A stretch of DNA of 64,000 bases. It comes from Leptolyngbya sp. PCC 6406 (lineage in GTDB: Bacteria; Cyanobacteriota; Cyanobacteriia; Phormidesmidales; Phormidesmidaceae). Shown here in pieces: positions 43,056 through 51,994 of this stretch. Position 1 is the stretch's first letter; each line of letters opens with the position of its first letter. The position numbers and the translations under genes were made by a program. A model generated the notes under the pieces. It searched no databases, had not been told where the DNA came from, and saw only the letters and a program-made list of their open reading frames with translations. The stretch is from contig NZ_KI913949.1 in the NCBI RefSeq assembly GCF_000332095.2, forward strand, positions 2,287,752 through 2,351,751. Reading direction: 5' to 3'.

Positions 43056-44714
43056 ATGATTTTCCTCTATTCTTTACTGGCCTTAGCGCCTATTCTCGTG
43101 GTGTTTGGGCTGCTGGTGGTGATGCGCTACCCTGCCAAGCGAGCCATGCCCCTGGCCTATGGGGTCACCGTCGCGATCGCGCTGCTGGTGTGGCGGGTTC
43201 CCGTTCCTCAAATTTTGGCTTCCACCTTGCAAGGTGCCGTTATTGCCCTGGAGATTCTCTACATTGTCTTCGGGGCAATTTTGTTGCTCAACACCCTGCG
43301 AGCCTCTGGCGCGGTTAGCACGATCCGCCGGGGACTGCTGGGCATTTCCCACGATCGCCGGGTACAGGCCATTCTCATTGCTTGGTTGTTTGGGGGGTTT
43401 ATTGAAGGCGCGTCGGGGTTTGGTACCACCGCAGCGGTGTGCGGCCCCTTGCTGGTGGCGATCGGGTTTCCGGCCATGGCAGCTACGATGGTGGCCCTGA
43501 TTGTGCAAAGCACCTCCGTTTCCTTTGGCGCTGTGGGAACACCGATTTTGCTGGGGGTCAACACCGGGCTGACGGGAGCCGCTGCGGTGGAGGCCCAAGT
43601 GGCTGACTTGGGCATTTCCTACGAGAGCTACCTGATGGGCATCGGTACTCGGGTAGCGCTGTTCCACGGCATTGTGGGTAGCCTGATTCCGCTGCTGATG
43701 GTGGCTTGCCTGACCCGTCACTTTGGACGGCGGCAACGCTGGCGGGAGGGCTTTGCCCTGTGGCGCTTTTCCCTATTTGCGGGACTGGCCTTTACCCTGC
43801 CGTCTATGGCCACTGCTGCCCTACTGGGGCCAGAGTTTCCGTCCCTGGTGGGGGGACTGGTGGGACTAGCCATTGTGGTGCCCGCTGCTCGTCGGGGATT
43901 TTTGCTGCCCCGTGATGGCTGGGATTTTGCCCCAGCGGCGGACTGGCCCGACCACTGGATGGGCCGCCTCAAGGGAACTGTGGAGCCGGAACGCCGGGGC
44001 ATGACCCTGGTGAAAGCGTGGTTTCCCTATCTGCTGGTGGGGATTTTCTTAGTGCTGACCCGCCTGGAGGTGCTGCCGGTGCGGGGGTGGTTGCAGGCCG
44101 CTGAGTTTAGTGCTGCCAACCTGCTGAATACTGACGTTTCCATCAGTTCTCGGCCCTTGTATCTACCCGGAACAGTGTTGATTGTGGTGGCGTTGCTGAC
44201 CTACTTCCTCCATCGGATGAAGGCTGCTGCCTTTGCGGGGGCGGCGACGGAGGCAGGCAGAACCCTATTGGGCAGCTCTATTGCCCTTTTGTCTGCGGTG
44301 CCCATGGCGCGGGTATTTATCAACTCCGATGTGAATGCGGCGGGGTTAGATAGTATGCCCCTGACCCTGGCGACGGGTGTGGCCCTGCTAGCGGGACAGT
44401 CTTGGCCCCTGTTTGCCCCTACCATTGGAGCCCTGGGAGCCTTTGTTGCGGGCAGTAATACCATCAGCAATATGATGTTTTCCCTATTTCAGTTTGGGGT
44501 GGCGCAGCAAATTGGTGTTTCAGGAGCGATCGTGGTGGCACTTCAGGCGGTGGGCGGGGCAGCGGGCAATATGATCTGTGTCCACAATGTGGTGGCGGCT
44601 TCTGCGACGGTGGGGCTAGATGCCCAGGAGGGGAATTTGATCCAGAAGGTGCTGCCGCCAATGATTTACTATGTGACCCTAGCGGGGATTCTAGGGCTGG
44701 TGGCGGTGCGTTAA
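43056..44714 (+). CDS. lldP: L-lactate permease family transporter
   Basis: A 552-residue polytopic membrane protein of the LctP/LldP family, H+-coupled uptake of lactate or glycolate. Signatures include [55 protein letters not shown] and the C-terminal [20 protein letters not shown]. Many evenly spaced hydrophobic helices are present. In cyanobacteria glycolate is a plausible substrate, but nothing here decides this. The gene lies just right of the IS element, and its stop is 7 bp from the stop of the convergent ABC gene. Confidence 0.93.
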   Translation: MIFLYSLLALAPILVVFGLLVVMRYPAKRAMPLAYGVTVAIALLVWRVPVPQILASTLQGAVIALEILYIVFGAILLLNTLRASGAVSTIRRGLLGISHDRRVQAILIAWLFGGFIEGASGFGTTAAVCGPLLVAIGFPAMAATMVALIVQSTSVSFGAVGTPILLGVNTGLTGAAAVEAQVADLGISYESYLMGIGTRVALFHGIVGSLIPLLMVACLTRHFGRRQRWREGFALWRFSLFAGLAFTLPSMATAALLGPEFPSLVGGLVGLAIVVPAARRGFLLPRDGWDFAPAADWPDHWMGRLKGTVEPERRGMTLVKAWFPYLLVGIFLVLTRLEVLPVRGWLQAAEFSAANLLNTDVSISSRPLYLPGTVLIVVALLTYFLHRMKAAAFAGAATEAGRTLLGSSIALLSAVPMARVFINSDVNAAGLDSMPLTLATGVALLAGQSWPLFAPTIGALGAFVAGSNTISNMMFSLFQFGVAQQIGVSGAIVVALQAVGGAAGNMICVHNVVAASATVGLDAQEGNLIQKVLPPMIYYVTLAGILGLVAVR

Positions 44715-44721
44715 CCGCCTG

Positions 44722-46611
44722 TCAGGCGATGGCACGTCCGGCTTGGAGTTCTTGGATGCGATCGAGGCTGCCGATGGGGATGGCGTCGATAAGTTGACGA
44801 GTGTAGGGCTGCTGGGGTTCGCAGTAGATGCGGTCGGCAGGGCCGATTTCCTCCACTTGGCCCTGGTTCATGACCATAATGCGATCGCTCATGAACTTCA
44901 CTACCGCTAAGTCATGGGAAATGAAGATATAGGTGAGGTTAAACTCTTGTTGAAGTTCCTTGAGCAGGTTTAGCACTTGAGCTTGGACCGATACGTCTAG
45001 GGCCGACACCGATTCGTCGCAAATGATGAATTTGGGATTGAGGGCTAGGGCACGGGCAATGCAGATGCGCTGGCGCTGCCCCCCAGAAAATTCGTGGGGG
45101 AAGCGTTTGATACAGTTGGGGTCGAGGCCCACCCGCTCTAGTAGGTAGGCGACCCGTTCCCGCTGATTACGGGGATTGCGGGCGACTTTGTGGATGGTGA
45201 GGGGTTCTGCGATCGCAGCTCCAACGGACATGCGCGGATCCAGGGAACTGAAGGGATCCTGGAAAATAATCTGCATTTCACGGCGAAGGTGACGCAGGGC
45301 TTTGCCCCGCAGGGTCAGGGCATCTTGCCCGTCAAACCAGACATGCCCACCCCTAGCGGATACGAGCTGGACTAGGGCGCGGGCCAGGGTGGTTTTGCCG
45401 CAGCCCGATTCCCCTACAAGACCAAAGGTTTCTCCCTGATAGATGTCGAAGGAGACATCATTCACCGCCATGACATAGCGGCGGGTATTACCAAAGATGC
45501 CTCGGATTGGGTAGCCCACCTGAAGATTTTCCACCCGCAGCAGGGGGCCGTTTTTCTCTAGGGTTTGGAGGCGATCGCGGATCTCTTGAGGTGAAATCTC
45601 CTGCTCCCAAGCTGCCACCTGGTCTGGATTCTGATCCCGTTCCCGAATGGTGGGAGTTCCGGTCTTATTGGGCACTAGCTCCATAAAGTCTGCCACCGTC
45701 GGCAACTGCCGCAGCCGTTGACTGGGGAGGGGGCGGCAGGCCAGCAAACCCTTGGTGTAGGGGTGCTGGGGCTGGGCAAAAATGTCCCACACCGGCCCCG
45801 TTTCTACGATTTTTCCCTGGTACATCACGGCCACTTGGTCGGCAATCTCGGCAATGATGCCTAGGTCATGGGTAATGAAGATCATGGACATGCCTCTGCG
45901 ATCGCGCAGTTCCCGCAGCAGGTCTAGGATCTGGGCCTGGACGGTAACATCCAGGGCTGTCGTGGGTTCATCCGCAATTAACAGATCAGGGTCACAGGCG
46001 ATGGCCATGGCGATCATCACTCGCTGGATTTGTCCGCCAGACAGTTCGTGGGGGTAGCGATTGAGGAGGGCTTGGTGGCGCTGATCAATGTCCTGTTTGA
46101 TCTGGCTGGGTCGCCATCGGGGATTCGCTGCTGCAATCTGCTCGGTAAGCACATCATCCTGGGGCAGAAGCTGCACTTCTTGTAGACGTGCGATCGCAGA
46201 TTGCCGCGCCGCCTCCGGTTCCAGATTTTGGTGCTGACGAATCGCCTCTATCAGTTGAAATCCGCAGGTATAGACGGGGTTCAGGGAACTCATAGGTTCC
46301 TGGAAAATCATAGAAATCCGATTACCCCGAATTTGCCGCATCTGGGTCGGTGTCAGCGTGCGGAGGTCAACGGGTTCCGCCGCCGCCGGGGAAAACCAAA
46401 TCTCTCCAGCGGTGACCCGTCCAGGGGGGCTGGGCACCAACCCCATCACCGCCAGGGAAGTCACCGATTTGCCCGATCCCGATTCCCCCACAATGCCTAG
46501 GGTTTGACCCCGCTGCACCTGAAATGATCCCGCTTGCACCGCCTCTACCAGGCCACCCTCGCCCTGAAACTGCACCGTCAGATGGCGAACATCCAAAATA
46601 GGAGCGGTCAT
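44722..46611 (-). CDS. Fused dual-ATPase oligopeptide ABC transporter subunit
   Basis: The ATG at 46611 ([20 protein letters not shown]) gives 629 residues; the frame opens at 46695 without family similarity. It has two ABC domains. The first has [16 protein letters not shown] and [12 protein letters not shown]. The second has [16 protein letters not shown] and [12 protein letters not shown]. The first domain ends in the oligopeptide-type tail ([12 protein letters not shown]). This equals DppD and DppF joined, as in YejF/GsiA. It powers import of peptides or glutathione-like solutes. The permease and binding protein genes are not adjacent. Confidence 0.94.
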   Translation of the reverse strand: MTAPILDVRHLTVQFQGEGGLVEAVQAGSFQVQRGQTLGIVGESGSGKSVTSLAVMGLVPSPPGRVTAGEIWFSPAAAEPVDLRTLTPTQMRQIRGNRISMIFQEPMSSLNPVYTCGFQLIEAIRQHQNLEPEAARQSAIARLQEVQLLPQDDVLTEQIAAANPRWRPSQIKQDIDQRHQALLNRYPHELSGGQIQRVMIAMAIACDPDLLIADEPTTALDVTVQAQILDLLRELRDRRGMSMIFITHDLGIIAEIADQVAVMYQGKIVETGPVWDIFAQPQHPYTKGLLACRPLPSQRLRQLPTVADFMELVPNKTGTPTIRERDQNPDQVAAWEQEISPQEIRDRLQTLEKNGPLLRVENLQVGYPIRGIFGNTRRYVMAVNDVSFDIYQGETFGLVGESGCGKTTLARALVQLVSARGGHVWFDGQDALTLRGKALRHLRREMQIIFQDPFSSLDPRMSVGAAIAEPLTIHKVARNPRNQRERVAYLLERVGLDPNCIKRFPHEFSGGQRQRICIARALALNPKFIICDESVSALDVSVQAQVLNLLKELQQEFNLTYIFISHDLAVVKFMSDRIMVMNQGQVEEIGPADRIYCEPQQPYTRQLIDAIPIGSLDRIQELQAGRAIA

Positions 46612-46810
46612 AGCAGTCAGCGTGCTCAGAGGATGGGCAAAACCCCCAACCGCACCCCAGCCCTCAGAACCTAATCCAGTGGCACAGCGTGGCACAGTCG
46701 AGTTAGTAACGGATCATAGCAGCGCTCCCCCAGAAAAACGGCACTGGAGGCAAATTCTCAGATAAGTGCTGTGCCGCTGCGGTTAAGCCTCCATCTGACA
46801 CCTCCGTGAA

Positions 46811-46830
46811 CAAGGGGCTTAAGCCCCTTG
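46811..46830. repeat. Perfect palindrome of an interspersed repeat
   Basis: CAAGGGGCTTAAGCCCCTTG, preceded by GAA and followed by CCTGT. The same extended unit occurs at 60764-60783. Confidence 0.85.
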
Positions 46831-46856
46831 CCTGTACGTAAACCGAGTGAGGACCG

Positions 46857-47324
46857 CTACAAGCCTTCCAGCTCAGCCATGAACCGCTGCACCGCCAGCG
46901 GCAACTCCGTGGCCAACGTCAGGGCTAACGTTAAATTACTCCGCAGTTGAGATGGGTCGATCTCCGTTACATAGGCATGGCGCACAAAGTGCCGGAACCC
47001 CCGCAGACGATTCATCCCATCGAATAATTCCTCAGACAGCAAAGCGGGCCGAACTCCCGGCACCGGCTCACTCATCCGTAGCAACAGCGTGCGATGCCAT
47101 CCTCCGCTACTGCCAACCTGGTTCTCGCAGGCCGTCGCCACCAGTTTCAAAAGATCTTCAGCCGCACAATAGAGATTATGAATTTGATAGGCAATGCTGT
47201 CCATCTGGGCTGCCCCCTCCAAGCCCAGCACCAGCCGATCCTGCAAGCGCTGATGAACCCGCGCTAACAGACGCAGTTGGGCACGGAGTTCAGCCCCTAA
47301 TCCGGCAAGTTGATCGCGTTCCAT
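46857..47324 (-). CDS. hepT: HepT-like toxin (HEPN ribonuclease family)
   Basis: The ATG at 47324 (MERDQLAGLGAELRAQLRLL) gives 155 residues, overlapping the 3' end of the mntA-like gene by 28 bp. The all-helical fold includes LYCAAEDLLKLVATACENQ and the HEPN active motif R-X4-6-H-X-Y (GFRHFVRHAYVTEID). HepT proteins cleave RNA and are silenced by the partner MNT protein, which adds AMP to the Tyr of this motif. All key residues are present, so the pair is probably active. Confidence 0.85.
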   Translation of the reverse strand: MERDQLAGLGAELRAQLRLLARVHQRLQDRLVLGLEGAAQMDSIAYQIHNLYCAAEDLLKLVATACENQVGSSGGWHRTLLLRMSEPVPGVRPALLSEELFDGMNRLRGFRHFVRHAYVTEIDPSQLRSNLTLALTLATELPLAVQRFMAELEGL

Positions 47325-47656
47325 GGCGTTCCCTGCTCCCGAATCTTCCCGGCAAAGTGGCACTGATCCAGGGGCACCACATCCACATCCCGATCCAGAT
47401 GCAAAGATAGATAGCTGCTCAACCCAAAGGGATCTCCTATCCCCAAACTGTCTACCCCCACATCCACATCAGCCGTTGCAGAAAAGCGGCCCGGTTGGGT
47501 CACCGACCCAAACACATAGCCATGGTCAATACCATAGTGCCCCCCGTGCTGGGCTAGCCAGTCCAGGGCAGCAGCCAAAACCTGTTGCCGCGATCGCTCC
47601 TGCTGCTGCCGTTGCTGGGCCAGCCTTGCATCCAAAATCGGCGTAGGAAAAGCCAT
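47297..47656 (-). CDS. mntA: MntA-like minimal nucleotidyltransferase (antitoxin)
   Basis: A 119-residue protein with the nucleotidyltransferase signature GSVTQPGRFSATADVDVGV, a GSX(10)DXD pattern, plus the strand DVDVVPLDQ that supplies the third Asp. MntA proteins AMPylate HepT. The start codon directly abuts the stop codon of the universal stress gene upstream, so the three genes usp-mntA-hepT appear transcriptionally linked. The N-terminal helix is rich in Gln and Arg. Confidence 0.87.
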   Translation of the reverse strand: MAFPTPILDARLAQQRQQQERSRQQVLAAALDWLAQHGGHYGIDHGYVFGSVTQPGRFSATADVDVGVDSLGIGDPFGLSSYLSLHLDRDVDVVPLDQCHFAGKIREQGTPWNAINLPD

Positions 47657-48511
47657 CTAACTGCTGATACGGGTCATCAGCACAGGGCAAGGGGTATACA
47701 CCCGCACATAGTCCGAGAGCGATTCACCCACTAAGCGATCGAGATCGGGAATGCCCTTAGCGATAGAGGGGCGACGGTCAGGAGAACCGAGGATCAGCAG
47801 ATCCACATTCATATCTTCCGCCAGTTGGCAAATCCGTTGCCCCGCCTTACCCTCGGGAGCTACCAGCTTGTAGGCAATGTCATAGCGACTGGCTTCAGCG
47901 GCAGCAGCGGTAAGAATAGGATCTTTGCGAGGGTCAGGATCGGTCTCATCAAAGGGACGAGCCTTGAGGTTGGAAATAGAATGCACTAGCACCAGCTCTG
48001 ACCCCTTGACATCCCGTAGGAGATTGATCGCCAGCTTGAGTCCCTGCTGAGCAGAGTCAGACTTATTCAACGCCACCAACACCCGCTTGATGGGACGAAT
48101 CATATAGAGATCGTCCTTGACCAGCAGCATGGGACGGGAGGACAGTTGGAACACATACTGGCTAACGGAATTATCTAAAATCGCCCGCAGCCCCTGGAGC
48201 CCCCTAGAACCCATGATGATCAGACTGGCATCGATTTCCTCCGCCACCTGCACCACGACATCCTTGGGTTCCCCTTCCCGCAGCATCGCGGTAACCCGAG
48301 TTGGGTCGAGGTTCAGGTTGCTGATGGCCTTGGCCAGAGTTCGCCCCCCAGCTTCCCAGCGGCTGGTCATATCCTCTGCCGAAATTTGGGAGGGCACCAC
48401 ATGCAGCACCGTCACAGAGGCCCGTTGAATTAGCGGGATCTCCATCAGTACCTTCATTGCGGCTTCGGTGTTCCCAATGCCAGAATCCGCCAGTAGAATT
48501 TTCTCGATCAT
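47657..48511 (-). CDS. Tandem universal stress protein (two UspA domains)
   Basis: A 284-residue protein of two Usp folds. The first (MIEKILLADSGIGNTEAAMK) ends with the ATP-type motif IIMGSRGLQGLRAILDNSVS. The second (IRPIKRVLVALNKSDSAQQG) ends with LILGSPDRRPSIAKGIPDLD and a C-terminal strand (VYTPCPVLMTR). The first domain matches the G-2X-G-9X-G(S/T) nucleotide pattern; the second is partly degenerate. It probably senses stress or nucleotide state. The stop TAG is followed at once by the ATG of mntA, so the toxin pair is downstream in the same unit. Confidence 0.93.
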   Translation of the reverse strand: MIEKILLADSGIGNTEAAMKVLMEIPLIQRASVTVLHVVPSQISAEDMTSRWEAGGRTLAKAISNLNLDPTRVTAMLREGEPKDVVVQVAEEIDASLIIMGSRGLQGLRAILDNSVSQYVFQLSSRPMLLVKDDLYMIRPIKRVLVALNKSDSAQQGLKLAINLLRDVKGSELVLVHSISNLKARPFDETDPDPRKDPILTAAAAEASRYDIAYKLVAPEGKAGQRICQLAEDMNVDLLILGSPDRRPSIAKGIPDLDRLVGESLSDYVRVYTPCPVLMTRISS

Positions 48512-48707
48512 GATGACCTCCTAAGCAGACCCCTCATGGTGGGGCCGAAAAACATTAAAAAATTGAGATGTTTTGACAGAAACGGAACAATTGAATCTAG
48601 GAGATAAGCTCGAAAAGCCTTGGACTGTCAGGCACTTTACTATCCCTAGTTCATCATACGCACCGAAGATCAGCGGGGTTTAAGCGATTTCATGATTTTC
48701 AACAACA

Positions 48708-48989
48708 CTACTCAGTGCCGCGATCCGAAGGGGGAGCAGTTGGAGAGGAATCCGCTGACCCACCAGATTCAGACTTGTTTGTAGTCACAATTACGACGGA
48801 GAAGACAGCCGCAACTGGACCCGCCAGCAAGATACCCAGAATGACGCCACAGAAGGTACAAACCACAAGGGCAATCAGCCCTAGGGTCATGCGGCGCTGT
48901 TTTCTCGCCAAGAAGAACGGGACTAGACCACATAGGGCTCCAATAAGAAAGCCACCAATTAAAGCTCCGATGATAAATGCAGGATCCAT
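48708..48989 (-). CDS. Small two-helix membrane protein
   Basis: A 93-residue protein with two membrane segments (FIIGALIGGFLIGALCGLVP; LGLIALVVCTFCGVILGILL, continuing to AAVFSVVIV) and a Ser/Pro-rich soluble tail. No domain is recognised. The Gly-zipper pattern suggests packing against another helix. It is on the same strand as the stress gene, about 200 bp upstream of its start. Confidence 0.7.
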   Translation of the reverse strand: MDPAFIIGALIGGFLIGALCGLVPFFLARKQRRMTLGLIALVVCTFCGVILGILLAGPVAAVFSVVIVTTNKSESGGSADSSPTAPPSDRGTE

Positions 48990-49099
48990 AGGTATTATTC
49001 CGATGGCGAAGGGTAAGGGTTGAGGCTAGGGAGGTCTCTTCTCAAGATGCCGTAGCCTGGGGTTCTAGCCTAGGGCTCCTTCATGATTCACAATCTTTA

Positions 49100-49537
49100 A
49101 TGGCCATGACCGCTGTTCCTAAGTCGGTGTTTGAGTATCCGGTCCATGTCTACCCCCACCATACGGACTATGCTGGCATCGTCTGGCACGGCACCTATGT
49201 GGCCTGGATGGAAGAGGCCCGAGTGGCGTTCCTGCGTGCCCATGGCCTCAACTTTGCCCACTGGGTCATTGCCGGTGTGGATCTGCCTGTGGTGGAACTG
49301 ACCCTGCGCTACCGCCAATCCCTAGGCATGGGGATGGATGCTATGGTGCGGGCTTGGTTAGAGCCCCGCCGGGGGGTGCGGTTGGTGTGGCAGTATGACA
49401 TTCAAAACCAGGCTACAGGGGAAACCTGTGTGCTGGGGACAGTGGTGCTGGCCCCAGTAGATCGCCAGACCCGGCGGGTACTGCGCCGCTTGCCAGCCGA
49501 GTTTCAGCAGGATCTGGATCGCTTGTATGCCGAGTAG
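49100..49537 (+). CDS. Hotdog-fold acyl-CoA thioesterase
   Basis: A 145-residue protein of the YbgC/4-hydroxybenzoyl-CoA thioesterase type. The motif YPHHTDYAGIVWHGTYVAWM contains the catalytic Asp in HTDYAG, and the hydrophobic helix EEARVAFLRAHGL follows. The substrate could be an aromatic CoA such as dihydroxynaphthoyl-CoA, needed in phylloquinone synthesis; that would complement menF and menD here but is not proven. The upstream spacer holds no clear element. Confidence 0.85.
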   Translation: MAMTAVPKSVFEYPVHVYPHHTDYAGIVWHGTYVAWMEEARVAFLRAHGLNFAHWVIAGVDLPVVELTLRYRQSLGMGMDAMVRAWLEPRRGVRLVWQYDIQNQATGETCVLGTVVLAPVDRQTRRVLRRLPAEFQQDLDRLYAE

Positions 49538-49628
49538 GTGAGGGGTGAAGGGTGAGGGGGTCAAGGGTGAGGGGTGATTTCTGCGGCATAGTAGAGTCTT
49601 CTCGCTTCGCTGGATATGGAGAACATCG

Positions 49629-50312
49629 ATGACATCTGCCGCTGCTCTGTTGCGCTTACTCCAACTTGCCAGTCCAGCTCTCCCCGTAGGAGCCTACAGC
49701 TACTCCGAGGGGGTAGAGACCCTAATTCACCAAGGTCGCATTACCAGCGGCGAGAATCTAGCCCACTGGCTGATCCAGGAACTAGAAATGGGGGCGATTC
49801 GCTTAGAGGCGGCGGTGATGGGGCGGGCTATGGTCGCTTGGCAAGAGTCAGATCTCGCTGCCCTAGAGCGCTGGAATCATTGGCTATCTGCCGTGCGGGA
49901 GACGGAGGAGCTGCGGCAGCAAAGCTGGCAAATGGGGCGCTCTCTCCTGCGGCTGTTACGGGATTTAGAGCCCGGTAGCCTTAATCCCTTACCAGATACC
50001 TTCTCTACTCAGCCCTGTAATTTTGCGATCGCATTTGGTATCGCTGCCGCCCTGTGGCAATTGCCTATCGAAGAAACCATCTTGATATACCTACAAAGCT
50101 GGGCCGCTAACCTGATCAGCGCTGGTGTGCGCCTCGTGCCCCTGGGTCAAACAGAAGGCCAACGCCTTCTGGGCCACTTAGCAGATCCTCTGAGTAGAGC
50201 TGCTGAGAGGATCCCCACCCTGCTGGACCATGACCTGACCACCTGTAGCTGGGGGCTCACCCTAGCCAGCATGACCCATGAAACCCAATACAGCCGCTTG
50301 TTTAGGAGTTAG
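49629..50312 (+). CDS. ureF: Urease accessory protein UreF
   Basis: A 227-residue all-helical protein with UreF features: [20 protein letters not shown] near the N-terminus, [20 protein letters not shown] in the middle, and [20 protein letters not shown] plus GQTEGQRLL near the end. It works with UreG, UreD and UreH in loading nickel into urease. No other urease gene is in the window. The gene ends with an [13 protein letters not shown] tail typical of the family, so it is complete. Confidence 0.94.
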   Translation: MTSAAALLRLLQLASPALPVGAYSYSEGVETLIHQGRITSGENLAHWLIQELEMGAIRLEAAVMGRAMVAWQESDLAALERWNHWLSAVRETEELRQQSWQMGRSLLRLLRDLEPGSLNPLPDTFSTQPCNFAIAFGIAAALWQLPIEETILIYLQSWAANLISAGVRLVPLGQTEGQRLLGHLADPLSRAAERIPTLLDHDLTTCSWGLTLASMTHETQYSRLFRS

Positions 50313-50431
50313 ATTCCCTTCACGGTTAAGCCGATTGAGTCAGATGCGGCTGAGGGTGAGGTGGGGCTATAAGGCATGGAACCGATCACAGGGCATCACC
50401 TTCTGCCAAGTGACGCAGGGCTTGCCATTTC

Positions 50432-50728
50432 TCAGGCTGCTGCTTGACGTTGACTCAGCCATCGCTGAAATGATGGTTGGCTCTCTCTTGAGGGCTGACC
50501 CAGAATCAGATTTTTGACACTGATGTCTTCATCAAGCTGATTCCAATGAATGTCTGCGCCATGACCAATAAATCGCCAATCCTGGCGCTCTTTGGCAGAC
50601 CCCTGCAACAGCCGTGGATACCACGCGATCGGCACAGAAATCGTCCGGCCATCTACAAGATCAATGGATAAGGTGTCATCAGTGATCTCGACTGACTGAA
50701 TGGTGGGAATGTCCTTTAAGTCAACCAT
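50432..50728 (-). CDS. DUF2442-family protein
   Basis: The ATG at 50728 (MVDLKDIPTIQSVEITDDTL) gives 98 residues. It has the DUF2442 core LSIDLVDGRTISVPIAWYPR and DIHWNQLDEDISVKNLI. DUF2442 proteins usually follow a DUF4160 protein and are suspected toxin/antitoxin-type partners. The frame continues upstream without a stop through the end of the broken DUF4160 gene as far as its TAA, so the start is set by the family pattern. The last residues are Gln/Ala-rich. Confidence 0.82.
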   Translation of the reverse strand: MVDLKDIPTIQSVEITDDTLSIDLVDGRTISVPIAWYPRLLQGSAKERQDWRFIGHGADIHWNQLDEDISVKNLILGQPSRESQPSFQRWLSQRQAAA

Positions 50729-50755
50729 TAAAAAGTCATGCCAGCCCTCCAATAA

Positions 50756-50938
50756 TTACTCTTGATTCTCTTCGACTTGCTTCTGAATAGGGTTGATTTC
50801 TTTGCGACTAAATCCCTTATTGCTGTGGAGTGGAACTGGAGTTAGCCAAAACTTGGCCTCCGCTTGGTCACGCTCAATGGGGCTCTCTAGGCTAGCCCAA
50901 ACAAGATGCAGTACGGCATCTTGTTTAAGCAGTTTCAT
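50756..50938 (-). pseudogene. DUF4160 remnant, N-terminally replaced and with in-frame stop
   Basis: IERDQAEAKFWLTPVPLHSN and GFSRKEINPIQKQVEENQE match the C-terminal half of DUF4160 proteins. A TAA then interrupts the usual ENQELLLEGWH ending, which continues in frame as LLEGWHDF after the stop. The first part (MKLLKQDAVLHLVWASLE) does not belong to the family. It overlaps the DUF433 frame, and a hairpin lies at the joint. Confidence 0.72.
50899..50926. repeat. Perfect 11-bp-stem hairpin at a gene junction
   Basis: AAACAAGATGC and GCATCTTGTTT surround a six-base loop. It spans the stop of the DUF433 frame and could be a terminator or a deletion scar. Confidence 0.7.
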
Positions 50939-51191
50939 TTGCTAAAATCGCGGCTTCAATTTCCCTAGGATGGGCTGCGGCGTAGAGCCAAGCATTGGTC
51001 AAATCAATTGCGGTAAGGGTGGGATAATTTTGCAGGATTTCTGCATCACGACTACCCAGGTTACGGGCTTGTACCAGCACCCAGGCCGGAATGCGGGTCT
51101 TGGCGATTCGGGCCTCGCTACCGCAAATACCCGGTGTTTTTTCAATTTTAGGGATGACCCATTCCCTGAAATCTATGGATGGAGCCTCTAT
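50925..51191 (-). pseudogene. DUF433 antitoxin-like reading frame without a standard start
   Basis: The frame encodes KTPGICGSEARIAKTRIPAW and NYPTLTAIDLTNAWLYAAA, the DUF433 pattern (VapB45-like), ending in ILANETA. After the upstream TAG at 51192-51194 there is no ATG, GTG or TTG in phase before the conserved region, so the gene has lost its start. Its expected DUF5615 toxin partner is absent. Only an overlapping MKLL-type start of the following frame recalls it. Confidence 0.7.
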
Positions 51192-51210
51192 CTAAAACTG
51201 GGAAAACTCT

Positions 51211-51645
51211 TTAGAGCCTAAAGGATTTTCGGTTTCGAGCTAGACGCTGACGATAGCGACCCTTGGTGCGCCCGACAGAGGGGAGGGCGATGCCCACTAA
51301 CCCCAGCAAGCCCACTGGAGTTCGAGTAGGGGGATGGAACGCTACCGCCTGGGGGATGGCCTCAGTGGCTTGGGTAGACTGTCGATTTTGCCGATACTCT
51401 GCCCCCGTCAAGGACAGCAGACCCGCCACTAGCAATACACTTAAGCTATTGAGGGACTTGTCAACCCCCGGCAAGTCGTAATGGGTGGAGAAGGTTTTGA
51501 AGATAAACCAGCAGAAAAAGCCCACCCCGATCAGCAAGAAAATGATATTCACCGCTGGGCTGTTGTAAAAGGTGTAGATTGCGCCCTCAGTAGCGCCATC
51601 AATCGCCCCTTCAAACTCTTCAATCGTAGAAAATGGACTGGACAT
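51211..51645 (-). CDS. Two-helix membrane protein (hypothetical)
   Basis: A 144-residue protein with two hydrophobic segments (NIIFLLIGVGFFCWFIF; LSVLLVAGLLSLTG), acidic residues near the N-terminus (EEFEGAIDGATEGA), and a very basic C-terminus (GRTKGRYRQRLARNRKSF). I do not recognise the family. The length and composition look like a real small inner-membrane protein with its basic tail in the cytoplasm. A start at 51645 is used. Confidence 0.7.
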   Translation of the reverse strand: MSSPFSTIEEFEGAIDGATEGAIYTFYNSPAVNIIFLLIGVGFFCWFIFKTFSTHYDLPGVDKSLNSLSVLLVAGLLSLTGAEYRQNRQSTQATEAIPQAVAFHPPTRTPVGLLGLVGIALPSVGRTKGRYRQRLARNRKSFRL

Positions 51646-51994
51646 AATGGGTCTATCCTCCTGGATTTTTAGTACTCTGCGGCAGAAATGATTTACCTAC
51701 TTGCCAAAGCAGGAAACCTTGTGTGACAGGGAAATGTGACAGGGAATTGCCTTTGTGGCTTGTGCCCCTATGCCCTATGTCAAAGGCAGGGTCATCGCCA
51801 GCGGGCAGGCAAAGCCAACGACTTTGTTGCTACTCCGGAGACCCTATGCGAAGAGGGCAGACTTTTGCCTTTCAGCACTAGTGCTTAGTCAATTAATGAT
51901 TGACGGGTGACCGAAACCCTGGAGTTTAGTTGGGGTTGAATTTTGAGGGTCGAAGACCCTCAAAATTTTCCTGACGGAACACTTAGTGTATTGA
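51646..51994. other. Intergenic region with repeat unit, terminator hairpin and inverted repeats
   Basis: About 350 bp. The left half holds two TGTGACAGGGAA units and a piece resembling the GGGCAGGC repeat (about 51800). The right half holds the terminator at 51941-51969, bracketed by GCTTAGTCAAT (about 51892) and ATTGACTAAGC (about 51989). No gene is seen. Confidence 0.6.
51941..51969 (-). terminator. Bidirectional terminator hairpin after amt
   Basis: A stem TTTTGAGGGTC/GACCCTCAAAA with a three-base loop lies 26 bp after the amt stop codon. The A/T ends of the stem allow function on either strand. Confidence 0.75.

Noticed and set aside
50970-51221. 83-codon plus-strand frame
   Set aside because: It is antisense to the DUF433 frame, which has clear family similarity on the minus strand.
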